Shown here: positions 1 through 7,856 of the stretch, piece by piece
Numbering within the stretch: the first letter of the stretch is position 1
Layout of the letters: every line of letters begins with the position of its first letter
Origin: an uncultured Prevotellaceae bacterium
GTDB lineage: Bacteria; Bacteroidota; Bacteroidia; Bacteroidales; UBA3663
Assembly: GCA_900319235.1 (NCBI GenBank)
Contig: ONNR01000001.1
Coordinates: 1 to 64,000 of the forward strand
Length of the DNA: 64,000 nucleotides
Reading direction: 5' to 3'
Program-made: the position numbers and the translations under genes
Notes under the pieces: generated by a model
What the model was told of the DNA's origin: nothing
Database searches by the model: none
The model's input: only the letters and a program-made list of their open reading frames with translations

Positions 1-98
1 CCGCCGTATGCCGAACGGCACGTACGGTGGTGTGAGAGGTCGGCAAACATGAAAGCAGGAGATAAACACCTGTGATTAGTGTTTACCTCCTACTCGAT
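1..98 (+). mobile_element. 3' end of a group II intron (domains V and VI), cut by window start
   Basis: The first 32 bases fold as a group II intron domain V. CCGCCGTA pairs with TACGGTGG (one G-U), there is a CG bulge, and GCC/GGC closes a four-base loop. The following bases (GTGTGAGAGG) are typical of the domain V-VI joiner. Bases 56-90 form a long domain VI hairpin, with AGATAAACAC opposite GTGTTTACCT, and the element ends in CTACTCGAT, a usual 3' splice end. The catalytic triad position reads CGC rather than AGC, as in some bacterial classes. The rest of the intron, including any reverse transcriptase, lies upstream and is not visible. Class assignment is not possible from this fragment. 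Confidence 0.78.
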
Positions 99-104
99 TC
101 CATT

Positions 105-160
105 GCGGCCATCATTGTAGGACCCTCATTCGTTTCTCAGTAGCGGCCATCTTTGTCCGT
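105..160 (-). repeat. two degenerate copies of the GCAGCC dyad repeat
   Basis: Cores at 105-122 and 143-160 begin GCGGCCAT in both copies, but the right arms have decayed. They are 38 bases apart, matching the period of better copies elsewhere. The first copy begins only a few bases after the intron 3' end, so the intron may have inserted beside one of these dyads. Confidence 0.5.
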
Positions 161-165
161 GCCTA

Positions 166-197
166 CAAAAAGGCAGCGAAGGTCGCCCTCCGCTGCC
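166..197 (-). terminator. rho-independent terminator of the nitroreductase gene
   Basis: Read on the minus strand, GGCAGCG and CGCTGCC form a 7-bp stem followed by TTTTTG. It lies 24 bases past the nitroreductase stop codon. Confidence 0.75.
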
Positions 198-220
198 CAT
201 ATTTATTCTCGAGATGCATC

Positions 221-748
221 TCACCACTTTTCTACATGAACCTTTTCCCACTGTAACTTGGCTGTGTCGTAAGGCTTGCGCTCTTCGCCAATGTGTCCGA
301 TGGCGATGATGTTGAGCACCTCGTATTCATCTGGTATGCCCAACAGTTGTCTGACGACATAAGGAGCAGGCACACCATCTGCATTCTCGCGTCCACGCAT
401 TTGGCACCAGACACTGCCCAATCCGAGGTCTGTGCATTGCAACTGCATCTGTATGCTGGCAATCGAAAGGTCTTCAACCCATGTGTCCGATTCAGCTGGA
501 TTGGCACAGAGAACGATGGCCATAGCACATTTTGCAATTTGTGCAGTACCCATCGGACGTGCTTCGCTCAGCTTCTGCAATGTCTCTGGGTCGTCAACCA
601 CAACGAAATGCCAGGGATTGCGACGCTTGCCAGCAGGAGCCATAAGCCCCGCTTCCAGAATCATACGTACCTGGTCCGGATCCAATAGTTCCCCGGTATA
701 TTGCCGTATGCTCCGCCTATGTATCACTAAATCATGAAAACTATTCAT
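221..748 (-). CDS. nitroreductase family protein
   Basis: A 175-residue protein of the FMN-dependent nitroreductase family, which reduces nitro or quinone-like compounds, or other flavin substrates, with NAD(P)H. The N-terminal RRSIRQYTGELLD followed by a segment of type APAGKRRNPWHFVVV is the typical FMN-binding start. The C-terminal part contains the GLGSVWCQM segment and the IPDEYEVLNIIAIGHIGE stretch usual in this family. Its length fits the short single-domain members. It is cytosolic, with no signal peptide. The true substrate cannot be read from sequence. It is followed by its own terminator and lies downstream of the 663-residue protein on the same strand, separated by about 97 bases containing a dyad repeat. 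Confidence 0.9.
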   Translation of the reverse strand: MNSFHDLVIHRRSIRQYTGELLDPDQVRMILEAGLMAPAGKRRNPWHFVVVDDPETLQKLSEARPMGTAQIAKCAMAIVLCANPAESDTWVEDLSIASIQMQLQCTDLGLGSVWCQMRGRENADGVPAPYVVRQLLGIPDEYEVLNIIAIGHIGEERKPYDTAKLQWEKVHVEKW

Positions 749-808
749 ACCTTTTTGTTTTTGTTTTTATTAGTGTCTTTGCCAGCGACAGTCCTTGGCC
801 ACTTCTCA

Positions 809-838
809 TGTCTCCGTCGCAGTCAAGTTTGGTCGTCT
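809..838 (-). repeat. GCAGCC dyad repeat, minus orientation
   Basis: The core at 819-836 reads GCAGTCAAGTTTGGTCGT and is preceded by TGTCTCCGTC, the reverse complement of the family's linker. It lies between two minus-strand genes. Confidence 0.7.
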
Positions 839-845
839 GATCTCC

Positions 846-2837
846 TCACTTTCCAATTTGCTTCATCATCTTTGCCACAGCCTCGGCGTTCTTCTGGAAC
901 TCGGGGTTCTTGGTGTTTTGTGCCAACGAAGACCACAGCTTCTGTGCTACATCGAGGTTGCGTAATGCATCACGATAACGACGGATGTTGTCGTCGGCCT
1001 GGCACTGTCCGCACTTGGTGTGAATCATCGCCATGTCTACGCAGAGTTGCTGGTCGAGGCGCAGGTTGTTGAGCACACCAAACTGGCTGATCACGCGGGT
1101 GTAGGTGTCGCACTCTGCCTTCAGTCCTTTGCTCTTGTGCTGCAAATCGCCCAGCTCGAGGGCAGCATTGATCACAAAGTGGATAACTCGTCCATCACGT
1201 GGATAGGCCTTGAAGCAATCCAGTGCCATGTCCATATTCGATCGAAGAAGTACCGAAAGGTCGCGCTGTGATTTGCCTTCCTTACGGTAGTAAAGACCTA
1301 GATTGTGGTTGGTAACACTGAGCGTCAAACGTGCAATGAGTGAGCGTTGTGACATCTGAATGCCCGCTTCCTCGTCCTCCTTCTTGAGGGCGGCGAGGTA
1401 ACGCATCTGTCGGATCTGTGCCTCAGTATACGCGTCGTAACTTTCGTCAGTCTTGCCAAGGTGGTCATAAAGTTCACCCATAGTCTGGTAGAAATTGCAA
1501 AGACGCAGTTCCTCATCTTGTCCTTTCTCATTGTCCTCGCCTTCTTTGTTCAAACCGTCGAGGTAGGCCTGTATCAACGAAATGCAGCCTTCCGAATAGT
1601 TGGTGAACTGCTCCTGCAGGGGTTGTGGCATCTGGTAATAGAGCTTCGACATGTCGATATGCTGGTCGATGATGCTGGTTGAGAGTTGATGAGCGCGTTT
1701 TTCGTCAGCCTCTACCTCCTCGCTGACTTCACTTGTGTCAGCATGCTTGTTGGCAAGAGCTGCGATTTGTGCTTGTTCTACCTTGACAATGGCCTCAAAG
1801 AGAAGGCTGATGGCCTTGGGCTGTGCCATCTCTTGACAGATTTTCAGGCAGAGCCAGTACTGGCGTACCTGCTCATCGCTGATTGTTGTAGGATCAGCCT
1901 GCTGAAGGGGTGGCATAAGGTAATTGAGTGCACCGATGAAAGCCTGTTGAGCCTGCTGTTCAAATTCCTTGGCTTCTTCCTCCTTCAGTTGTTGGTGGGC
2001 AATCTGTGCGCGTGTTCGTGCGCTCTGGGCAATGCGAAGCTTGGCTATACCCAGTAGCACAGTGATTTCGTCGTTGCCCTGTTGGATCATCGAACCGATG
2101 ATGTTGTGAAGTTTTTCAGCCACGACCTTCTGACGGTCGGGATTGCCGACGATGGCAATGCAGTCATTGAGCTGAAGCATAAGGATTTTCTTTTGATCGA
2201 CCTTCTCGCTCTGCACCAAGGGCAGGTCGAAGACGCACTGCTGCACATACTCCGGACCATCCTTTAATGCATTTCCCATTGTCATCACGGCCAGACGCAA
2301 CGATTCACCCTCGGCCTGGCTGATGTATTCGGCAGCGGCAGCTGCCTCATCTCCATCGAGTAGTAGGTGCATGGTTTGAAGGTCACGCACAGGATCGCCT
2401 GCCTGGCAATGTTCAAGCAGATGATAGCCGAGGTCACTGGCACATGCACGATAGGCTCCTTCGCCCATCAGTTTCTGCAGGCTCACGCGAATAGGAGGGA
2501 AGCGGAAATCGGTCACCTCGCAGTTGGGTGTTAGGTTGCGCTTTACGAAAAGGTCGAAGCCCAGTCCTGTGCAGAATTCGGACCATACTTCTGTGATAAA
2601 GTCTTCGCCGATCACGGCCTTCAGGTCGTCAATGCGCACACCGTTTGTCGAACTGCATAAATAACGGAAAGGCTCTCCCACATTGTCTTCGCCCAAGGCA
2701 GGGGAAGCAACGTCTATGATGAAGTCATAGAGCACCTTGGCATCAGCCTCGGTCACATCCTTGTCTTTCGCACATACGTCCTTCACTTTGTCCAGAATCT
2801 CGGCATCTAGCGAGGACTTGAATTCTTCAATATTCAT
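846..2837 (-). CDS. uncharacterised large cytosolic protein, probably helical repeat (TPR-like)
   Basis: A 663-residue acidic protein with no signal peptide or membrane segment. The sequence is almost wholly helical and rich in Ala, Glu, Gln and Leu. Stretches such as FYQTMGELYDHLGKTDESYD (about residues 450-470) and the C-terminal YRDALRNLDVAQKLWSSLAQ resemble tetratricopeptide helices. I do not recognise a named family or any catalytic motif. The start MNIEEFKSSLD follows an AT-rich leader. It ends 97 bases before the nitroreductase start, so the two may be co-transcribed. A scaffold or adaptor role is only inferred from the repeat-like helices. Confidence 0.8.
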   Translation of the reverse strand: MNIEEFKSSLDAEILDKVKDVCAKDKDVTEADAKVLYDFIIDVASPALGEDNVGEPFRYLCSSTNGVRIDDLKAVIGEDFITEVWSEFCTGLGFDLFVKRNLTPNCEVTDFRFPPIRVSLQKLMGEGAYRACASDLGYHLLEHCQAGDPVRDLQTMHLLLDGDEAAAAAEYISQAEGESLRLAVMTMGNALKDGPEYVQQCVFDLPLVQSEKVDQKKILMLQLNDCIAIVGNPDRQKVVAEKLHNIIGSMIQQGNDEITVLLGIAKLRIAQSARTRAQIAHQQLKEEEAKEFEQQAQQAFIGALNYLMPPLQQADPTTISDEQVRQYWLCLKICQEMAQPKAISLLFEAIVKVEQAQIAALANKHADTSEVSEEVEADEKRAHQLSTSIIDQHIDMSKLYYQMPQPLQEQFTNYSEGCISLIQAYLDGLNKEGEDNEKGQDEELRLCNFYQTMGELYDHLGKTDESYDAYTEAQIRQMRYLAALKKEDEEAGIQMSQRSLIARLTLSVTNHNLGLYYRKEGKSQRDLSVLLRSNMDMALDCFKAYPRDGRVIHFVINAALELGDLQHKSKGLKAECDTYTRVISQFGVLNNLRLDQQLCVDMAMIHTKCGQCQADDNIRRYRDALRNLDVAQKLWSSLAQNTKNPEFQKNAEAVAKMMKQIGK

Positions 2838-2930
2838 ATTTTTAATCAGTAATTATCTTTTATTTTTAATCTTCGATATCCCGTTATTTTATTATAACTT
2901 TATCCCGAAATCTCGAATCTCGGATTTAAC

Positions 2931-2974
2931 AAAAAAATGTAGCAAAAACTATGCCACGGATATCATCGTGGCAT
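2931..2974 (-). terminator. rho-independent terminator of nadE
   Basis: ATGCCACG and CGTGGCAT (2951-2974) form a perfect 8-bp stem. On the minus strand it is followed by AGTTTTTG and a seven-T run at 2931-2937. It begins 14 bases past the nadE stop codon. Confidence 0.8.
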
Positions 2975-2987
2975 AATATAAAGTTAA

Positions 2988-5051
2988 TCATTGAAGCTTA
3001 TCGCACTCGTTCAGCCAAATTGTCGCACATGCGTCACTAGGCATCCTCAGGTCTCCGCGTGGTGATATGCTTACTGTACCGACTTTCGGCCCATCGGGCA
3101 GACACGATCGCTTGAACTGTTGCTGGAAGAAACGGCGGAAAAAGCTGCGCATCCACTTCTTGATGGTTTCGTCGTCATAGGTTCCCTCGCGTACATCTTT
3201 ATATTTATCGCGCTGGAAGGCCTCCTTTGCCAGCAGGAAGATTTTCTTCGGACTTGCTCCAAAACGGAACGAATGATAGAGGAAAAAGTCATTCAGCTCG
3301 TAGGGGCCGATGAAGTCCTCAGTCTTTTGCTCAATCTCTCCCGCACTGTTGGTGGGTGTCAACTCAGGAGAGATGGGTGTGTCTATGATGTCCAAAAGGT
3401 AGGGGCGTGCTTCTACGTCTCCCTTCATGGCAGCATACCTCACCAGATACTTCACAAGCGTCTTGGGAATCGAAGTGTTAACGGCATACATCGACATGTG
3501 GTCGCCGTTATAGGTGCACCAACCCAATACCAGTTCTGAGAGGTCACCCGTTCCAATCACCAGTCCTCCGGTCTGATTGGCGGCATCCATCAAGATCTGG
3601 GTCCTTTCGCGCGCCTGACAGTTCTCGTAGGTCACGTCCTTGTTGTTTGGGTCTATGCCGAGGTCCTTGAAATGCTGCAGTACGGCCTCCTTGATAGAAA
3701 TTTCGCGTTGGGTAATGCCCAGGGCAGTCATCAGTCCTAAGGCGTTGCGATAGGTGCGTCCTGAAGTGCCAAAGCCTGGCATGGTGATGCCAATGATGCG
3801 CTCTCGGTTCCATCCCAGTTTGTCAAAGGCGCGTACAACCACGAGTAAGGCCAGTGTGGAGTCCAAACCACCTGAAATGCCAATCACTGCGGTCTTAGCA
3901 TTGATGTGGTTCAGACGTGTTACAAGTCCCTGTACCTGGATGTTGAAGATTTCCGAGCAGCGTTCCTCCATGTCGGCATCGTTCGAAGGAACAAACGGCC
4001 TTGGGGCGATATATCTATACAACTTGGATGTGAAGTCGGGAGAAGGCAGCGTGGTGAGTTCCACCGTGTAGTAGCCATTCTGAGTGGGTTCACAGGTATG
4101 GTGCCTGTCGCCATAGATCATCTTCTCGGTCTGAATCCCCATCTCGGGTTGCAGTTGAGTAAACGAGGTTTGAGTGCGGCGCAGCACTTTCAACTTTTCT
4201 ATATCTACATCGCGCACCAAGAGGCTCGATTCCATCTTGAAGCGTTCGCTTTCGCCCAACAAGGCACCGTTTTCAGCAATCATTCCCTTGCCTGCAAAAA
4301 CAAGGTCGGTGGTCGATTCGCCGAAGCCCGAAGAGGCATATACGTAGCCACAGATCAGTCGACCGCTGTGCGACTCAATCATCTGGCGCAGGTAGGCGTG
4401 CTTGCAGGTCACTTCGTCTGAACAAGAGAGGTTCACGATGATATGAGCACCTGCCAGGGCCATCCGACTCGACGGAGGAATGGGTACCCAAAGGTCTTCG
4501 CAGATTTCGATACCTAACGTGAATCCCTCGAACCCGAACAACAGATTGGCACCAAAGATGATGCTATCAAAGCGCTTGTCTGCCAATTGCCCCAGGTCAA
4601 TTCTTGCACCCGCTGGAACTTCAGCTCCACTGGCGAACCAACGCGCCTCATAGAACTCACAATAGTTGGGTAGATAGACTTTTGGAACGATGCCTACGAT
4701 ATTGCCGTCTCCAAGCAGAACCGCGCAGTTGTACAGTCGATTCCGATAGGAGAGGGGTGTACCCACAATGACTGCCATATCAATACCGCGTGTGGCTTCT
4801 GCAAGGTGTTTCAGTCCCTCGCGAGCTGCATTGAGCAGAGACTCATAGTGAAAAAGGTCTGCACAAGTGTATCCCGTCAGCGAGAGTTCAGGGAATGCTA
4901 GCACTTGCACGCCTTCGTCGTGAGCCTCCCGTATCAGTTGGATGTGCTGCTTCAGATTATACTCCACATCCGCTACCTTGACGGTAGGGATAGCCGTGGC
5001 TACACGCAGCAGCCCATAGTCATCGTATATCTTCGTTGTCTTCTTTGCCAT
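2988..5051 (-). CDS. nadE: glutamine-dependent NAD(+) synthetase
   Basis: A 687-residue fused enzyme that makes NAD from deamido-NAD, ATP and glutamine, the last step of NAD synthesis. The N-terminal nitrilase-like glutaminase domain (about 1-300) shows the expected triad: Glu55 in [10 protein letters not shown], Lys124 in VPKVYLPN and Cys184 in GIEICEDLW. The C-terminal synthetase domain has the PP-loop SGGLDS at 393-398. The length matches the long glutamine-using form found in Bacteroidetes and Mycobacterium, rather than the short ammonia-only form. The start [13 protein letters not shown] lies just after the S4-protein gene and a pair of dyad repeats. A strong terminator follows. Confidence 0.97.
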   Translation of the reverse strand: MAKKTTKIYDDYGLLRVATAIPTVKVADVEYNLKQHIQLIREAHDEGVQVLAFPELSLTGYTCADLFHYESLLNAAREGLKHLAEATRGIDMAVIVGTPLSYRNRLYNCAVLLGDGNIVGIVPKVYLPNYCEFYEARWFASGAEVPAGARIDLGQLADKRFDSIIFGANLLFGFEGFTLGIEICEDLWVPIPPSSRMALAGAHIIVNLSCSDEVTCKHAYLRQMIESHSGRLICGYVYASSGFGESTTDLVFAGKGMIAENGALLGESERFKMESSLLVRDVDIEKLKVLRRTQTSFTQLQPEMGIQTEKMIYGDRHHTCEPTQNGYYTVELTTLPSPDFTSKLYRYIAPRPFVPSNDADMEERCSEIFNIQVQGLVTRLNHINAKTAVIGISGGLDSTLALLVVVRAFDKLGWNRERIIGITMPGFGTSGRTYRNALGLMTALGITQREISIKEAVLQHFKDLGIDPNNKDVTYENCQARERTQILMDAANQTGGLVIGTGDLSELVLGWCTYNGDHMSMYAVNTSIPKTLVKYLVRYAAMKGDVEARPYLLDIIDTPISPELTPTNSAGEIEQKTEDFIGPYELNDFFLYHSFRFGASPKKIFLLAKEAFQRDKYKDVREGTYDDETIKKWMRSFFRRFFQQQFKRSCLPDGPKVGTVSISPRGDLRMPSDACATIWLNECDKLQ

Positions 5052-5072
5052 TTCTTTATTTGTTTAGAGCTA

Positions 5073-5134
5073 GGTCGCAGTCATTGATGGCTGCCTTCCC
5101 TTGGTGTTTCGTTGCGGCCAAGTTTGGCCACCTC
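5073..5134 (-). repeat. pair of GCAGCC dyad repeats
   Basis: Cores are at 5077-5094 (GCAGTCATTGATGGCTGC) and 5114-5131 (GCGGCCAAGTTTGGCCAC), spaced 37 bases, between two minus-strand genes. The second copy carries G and C in matching arm positions (GCGGCC/GGCCAC), a partly compensatory change. Confidence 0.85.
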
Positions 5135-5145
5135 TTCTTATCTAC

Positions 5146-5724
5146 TTATCTACGTCCTCGTCGTGGCGTTTTTTGTCCGCCTTTTCGTTGGCTTTTAGCC
5201 TTCGGATTGACACCCTCCACACGTCGGGTCTTGACGTTCATCAGTCCCTGCTTATCATTCGAAAAGACGTCGCTGAACGACTTGGCCTTCATGTTTTCCT
5301 TCTTGACGGCCTTCTTCAACTGGGTTTCGTCCATCTCCATCGCTTCGGCATTATTCTTCAGTACACGTCGCTCGCCAGCCGTGCCGTTCTTGGCTTTCTT
5401 GCGTAGAAGCTTGCTCTTGGGGTTCTGCATCTTTGCTTGCAGTTTCTGCCGCTTCAGTTCGTTGTGCTCTGCCCACCAGGGATTCCTTTTGCGTTCCAAC
5501 TCGTCCAAAGCTTCCTGGGAGATGGCGTTCTTGTAAGGGTTCAAGGGATCGACTTTCTGTCCATCCACAGTGACAATGTCGTGTTCCGTATCAATCTGCA
5601 TACCGATGTGTGCTGGTTGTCCATTGACTTCCACGCGTCCGTCTCCGATGAGTTCATCAACTTCGCGTCGGCTGCATACGCCCGACTCGCTCAAATATTT
5701 GTTGATTCTTTCGATTTTTTCCAT
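5146..5724 (-). CDS. S4-domain RNA-binding protein with basic tail (RsuA/RluB-like N-terminus without the catalytic domain)
   Basis: A 192-residue protein. Residues 1-55 form an S4 RNA-binding domain (INKYLSESGVCSRREVDELI, then GRVEVNGQ), as at the N-terminus of RsuA/RluB/RluF pseudouridine synthases. The synthase catalytic domain is absent. The remaining 130 residues are highly basic (runs such as LLRKKAKNG and KSQRKGGQKTPRRGRR), suggesting rRNA binding or ribosome assembly. I chose the ATG at 5724. An in-frame TTG at 5748 lies inside the -7 promoter box, so it cannot be the start. It is the first gene of the minus-strand run leading to nadE. Confidence 0.85.
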   Translation of the reverse strand: MEKIERINKYLSESGVCSRREVDELIGDGRVEVNGQPAHIGMQIDTEHDIVTVDGQKVDPLNPYKNAISQEALDELERKRNPWWAEHNELKRQKLQAKMQNPKSKLLRKKAKNGTAGERRVLKNNAEAMEMDETQLKKAVKKENMKAKSFSDVFSNDKQGLMNVKTRRVEGVNPKAKSQRKGGQKTPRRGRR

Positions 5725-5745
5725 ACATTTGATAATTTTACGGTG

Positions 5746-5753
5746 CAAATATA
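5746..5753 (-). promoter_or_regulatory. Bacteroidetes-type -7 promoter element for the S4 gene
   Basis: TATATTTG on the minus strand, 22 bases before the ATG at 5724, matches TANNTTTG. No convincing -33 TTTG is visible. Confidence 0.65.
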
Positions 5754-5825
5754 CACATTATAATTTAAAAAACATCACCTCTACACCCAAAATCTAACAT
5801 TTTTTACAAATTTTCACACAAAAAA

Positions 5826-5857
5826 TTTGGAACTTACAAAATAATCATCTATCTTTG
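5826..5857 (+). promoter_or_regulatory. promoter of tRNA-Pro
   Basis: TTTG at 5826-5829, a 20-base spacer, then TATCTTTG at 5850-5857: a complete Bacteroidetes housekeeping promoter. The -33 part sits in an extended AAAATTTGGAAC box also seen before 6279 and 49857. Confidence 0.85.
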
Positions 5858-5887
5858 CACCCGCAAAATCGAAAGATGGAGCAAGTT

Positions 5888-5963
5888 CGGGATGTAGCTC
5901 AGTCGGTAGAGTACACGTCTGGGGGGCGCGAGGTCGCCCGTTCGAATCGGGTCATCCCGACCA
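5888..5963 (+). tRNA. tRNA-Pro (anticodon GGG)
   Basis: Seventy-six bases fold as a tRNA. The acceptor stem CGGGATG pairs with CATCCCG, followed by A and an encoded CCA. The D arm is GCTC/GAGT and the T arm is GCCCG-TTCGAAT-CGGGT. The anticodon loop CTGGGGG gives GGG, which reads proline codon CCC and by wobble CCU. The variable loop has five bases. One anticodon-stem pair is an A-C mismatch. It lies between its own promoter and terminator, so it is a single-gene unit. Confidence 0.96.
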
Positions 5964-5995
5964 GGTTGCAAGGTTCTTCCTTGCAACCTTTTTTT
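5963..5995 (+). terminator. terminator of tRNA-Pro
   Basis: AGGTTGCAAGG and CCTTGCAACCT form an 11-bp perfect stem with loop TTCTT, followed by seven T. It starts at the last base of the tRNA. Bases 5997-6205 are AT-rich and show nothing else I can name. Confidence 0.95.
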
Positions 5996-6205
5996 GTTTT
6001 TCTCCTTTTTCCTCTGTCCTATTTTATCTCATTCTTCGGCCTTCAAAATAATTATTTTTATCCTTTTCATCTCGGTTGTGTATGACCTTATTCCTTTCCG
6101 TATCCTTGTTCCCTGTTTTCTTGATTAAGTTTGCCCGCCATACCCTCGAATTTAGTCTCAAATGTGCCAAATATCCTCTTTTTTTGCAAACTCTACCCCA
6201 TAAAA

Positions 6206-6237
6206 TTTGGAACGAATAAGAATATTCGCTATCTTTG
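6206..6237 (+). promoter_or_regulatory. promoter of the GH28-like gene
   Basis: TTTG at 6206-6209 inside AAAATTTGGAAC, a 20-base spacer, then TATCTTTG at 6230-6237. The coding start follows 42 bases later. Confidence 0.85.
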
Positions 6238-6278
6238 CTGCAAAATAATTTAAAATCAAACAAATAATTGTCTAACTT

Positions 6279-7745
6279 ATGAAATATTTGTCTGCAATTC
6301 TTCTCTCTTTTGCTATTTTTGTAGTTTCATGCAAAAAAGAGAAAGATGTATGGCATGGTTCCACATACGAAACCCTATCAATTGCCGCGGCTCCATTTTC
6401 TATGAAAGAAATTCAGGTGCCTGTTTTTCCTAATCGAGAGTTCCCAATTACAAATTATGGGGCTATTCCTCTCCCAATTGATGGAAGTGGTTTCCCTACA
6501 TCTCTTGACTCTTCTCGTGTTATCCGTGTTAATGCCAAGGCTTTTGAAAATGCAATGGTAGATTGTTGTAACTCAAGTGGAGGACACGTAGTTGTTCCGG
6601 AAGGTGAGTGGCTGACGGGTGCTATAAAATTTCAAAGTAACTGTGATTTATTCCTTTCTGAGGGTTCTGTTTTAGTCTTCAGTGGCAAGCCTGATGACTA
6701 TGTTCTTGACGAAAATGGTTCTTGGGAGGGTATTGAGTGCTTTAATTATTGTCCTCTCATTTTGGCTCGCCAGTGTTCTAATATTTCAATTTCAGGCACA
6801 GGCACACTTAAACCCATTATGACCGAATGGATCAAATGGTATGAGCCGACTCCTGATTTTCAAAAGGCCCTTCAGATTCTTGATCGATGGGGATCTTATG
6901 GCGAAAAATTTTTCTTGCGTCAAATCTCTGGGTATAAATATCGCCTTCGGCCACAATTAATTCTGTTCTATAAGTGTAATGGGATTCTACTACAGGATTT
7001 TAAGGTTCGTGAGTCGCCTCATTGGGCTATCCATTGTTTCGGCTGTGATCAAGGAGTTGTACGACGCCTCGATGTGTCTGCGCATGGTAGGAGGTGTGAT
7101 GGTGTTGCTCTCGAAATGTCACATAGTTTTGTTGTTGAGGACTGTGTTTTTGAACAAGGTGGAGATGCGGTATCAATTAAATCTGGACGAGTTTTTGAAA
7201 CTTGGAATTTCCCCGAATCATCACATGATATCATAATTCGTCGTTGTGAAGCTAAACGATGTAAGGCTTTTCTCAGCATCGGCGAAGAAATTTCACATGG
7301 TGTACATAATGTTTATATGTATAATTGTAAGGCTTCAGGCGAGGTTGATGATTTGCTTTCCATTAGGAGTAACCGTCGTCAAGGCTCGGAGGTTTTTGGA
7401 ATAACCATTGAACGATGTGAAGCGGGTGCATTGCAGCGCATACTTGGCATAGATACCGATGTGTATGGTGATTGGCGTAATTCATCTTCCGCAATTAAAG
7501 ACTCATTGTGCGCCACGATTAAGGGTGTGGACGTGCATGATGTGAAATGCCGTAGAACTGTCGCCGTCGTCGATATTAATGGAGATGATAGAAATCCTGT
7601 TATGGATGTTATTGTCAAAAATGTTCACGTCGACAGCATTTCTTCTTTTGTCGATCATACCATCAATGTTAAAGGCTATATGGTTGAAGACATTGATTAC
7701 AGGTGGCTCGGTCACTCAAGTAAACAGCCTATTCGTCCGCGGTAA
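6279..7745 (+). CDS. pectate-lyase-fold lipoprotein, glycoside hydrolase family 28-like
   Basis: A 488-residue predicted lipoprotein, with signal peptide and lipobox ending FVVSC at residue 18. The body is a right-handed beta-helix of polygalacturonase (GH28) type: a TNYGAIPLPIDG-like start, then GGHVVVPEGEWLTGAIKFQSN, SISGTGTL, and the active-site region CDGVALEMSHSFVVEDC followed by GGDAVSIKSG. In classic polygalacturonases the latter reads GDDC, so one of the usual aspartates is replaced here and the exact activity is uncertain. It probably acts on pectin or another plant polymer at the cell surface. Codon use is clearly more AT-rich than in the genes downstream, and the gene has its own promoter. 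No SusC/SusD partner is nearby, so it may have been acquired alone. Confidence 0.82.
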   Translation: MKYLSAILLSFAIFVVSCKKEKDVWHGSTYETLSIAAAPFSMKEIQVPVFPNREFPITNYGAIPLPIDGSGFPTSLDSSRVIRVNAKAFENAMVDCCNSSGGHVVVPEGEWLTGAIKFQSNCDLFLSEGSVLVFSGKPDDYVLDENGSWEGIECFNYCPLILARQCSNISISGTGTLKPIMTEWIKWYEPTPDFQKALQILDRWGSYGEKFFLRQISGYKYRLRPQLILFYKCNGILLQDFKVRESPHWAIHCFGCDQGVVRRLDVSAHGRRCDGVALEMSHSFVVEDCVFEQGGDAVSIKSGRVFETWNFPESSHDIIIRRCEAKRCKAFLSIGEEISHGVHNVYMYNCKASGEVDDLLSIRSNRRQGSEVFGITIERCEAGALQRILGIDTDVYGDWRNSSSAIKDSLCATIKGVDVHDVKCRRTVAVVDINGDDRNPVMDVIVKNVHVDSISSFVDHTINVKGYMVEDIDYRWLGHSSKQPIRPR

Positions 7746-7856
7746 TTCCAACCTTCTTCATTGTTTCAATTATTTCAAATGTAGCTATTTGAGATGTTCG
7801 GTTTTGGCCTCCATCTTCTTTGTCAAAGTCAAATTTCGCCGCCCTCTTCTTCAATA

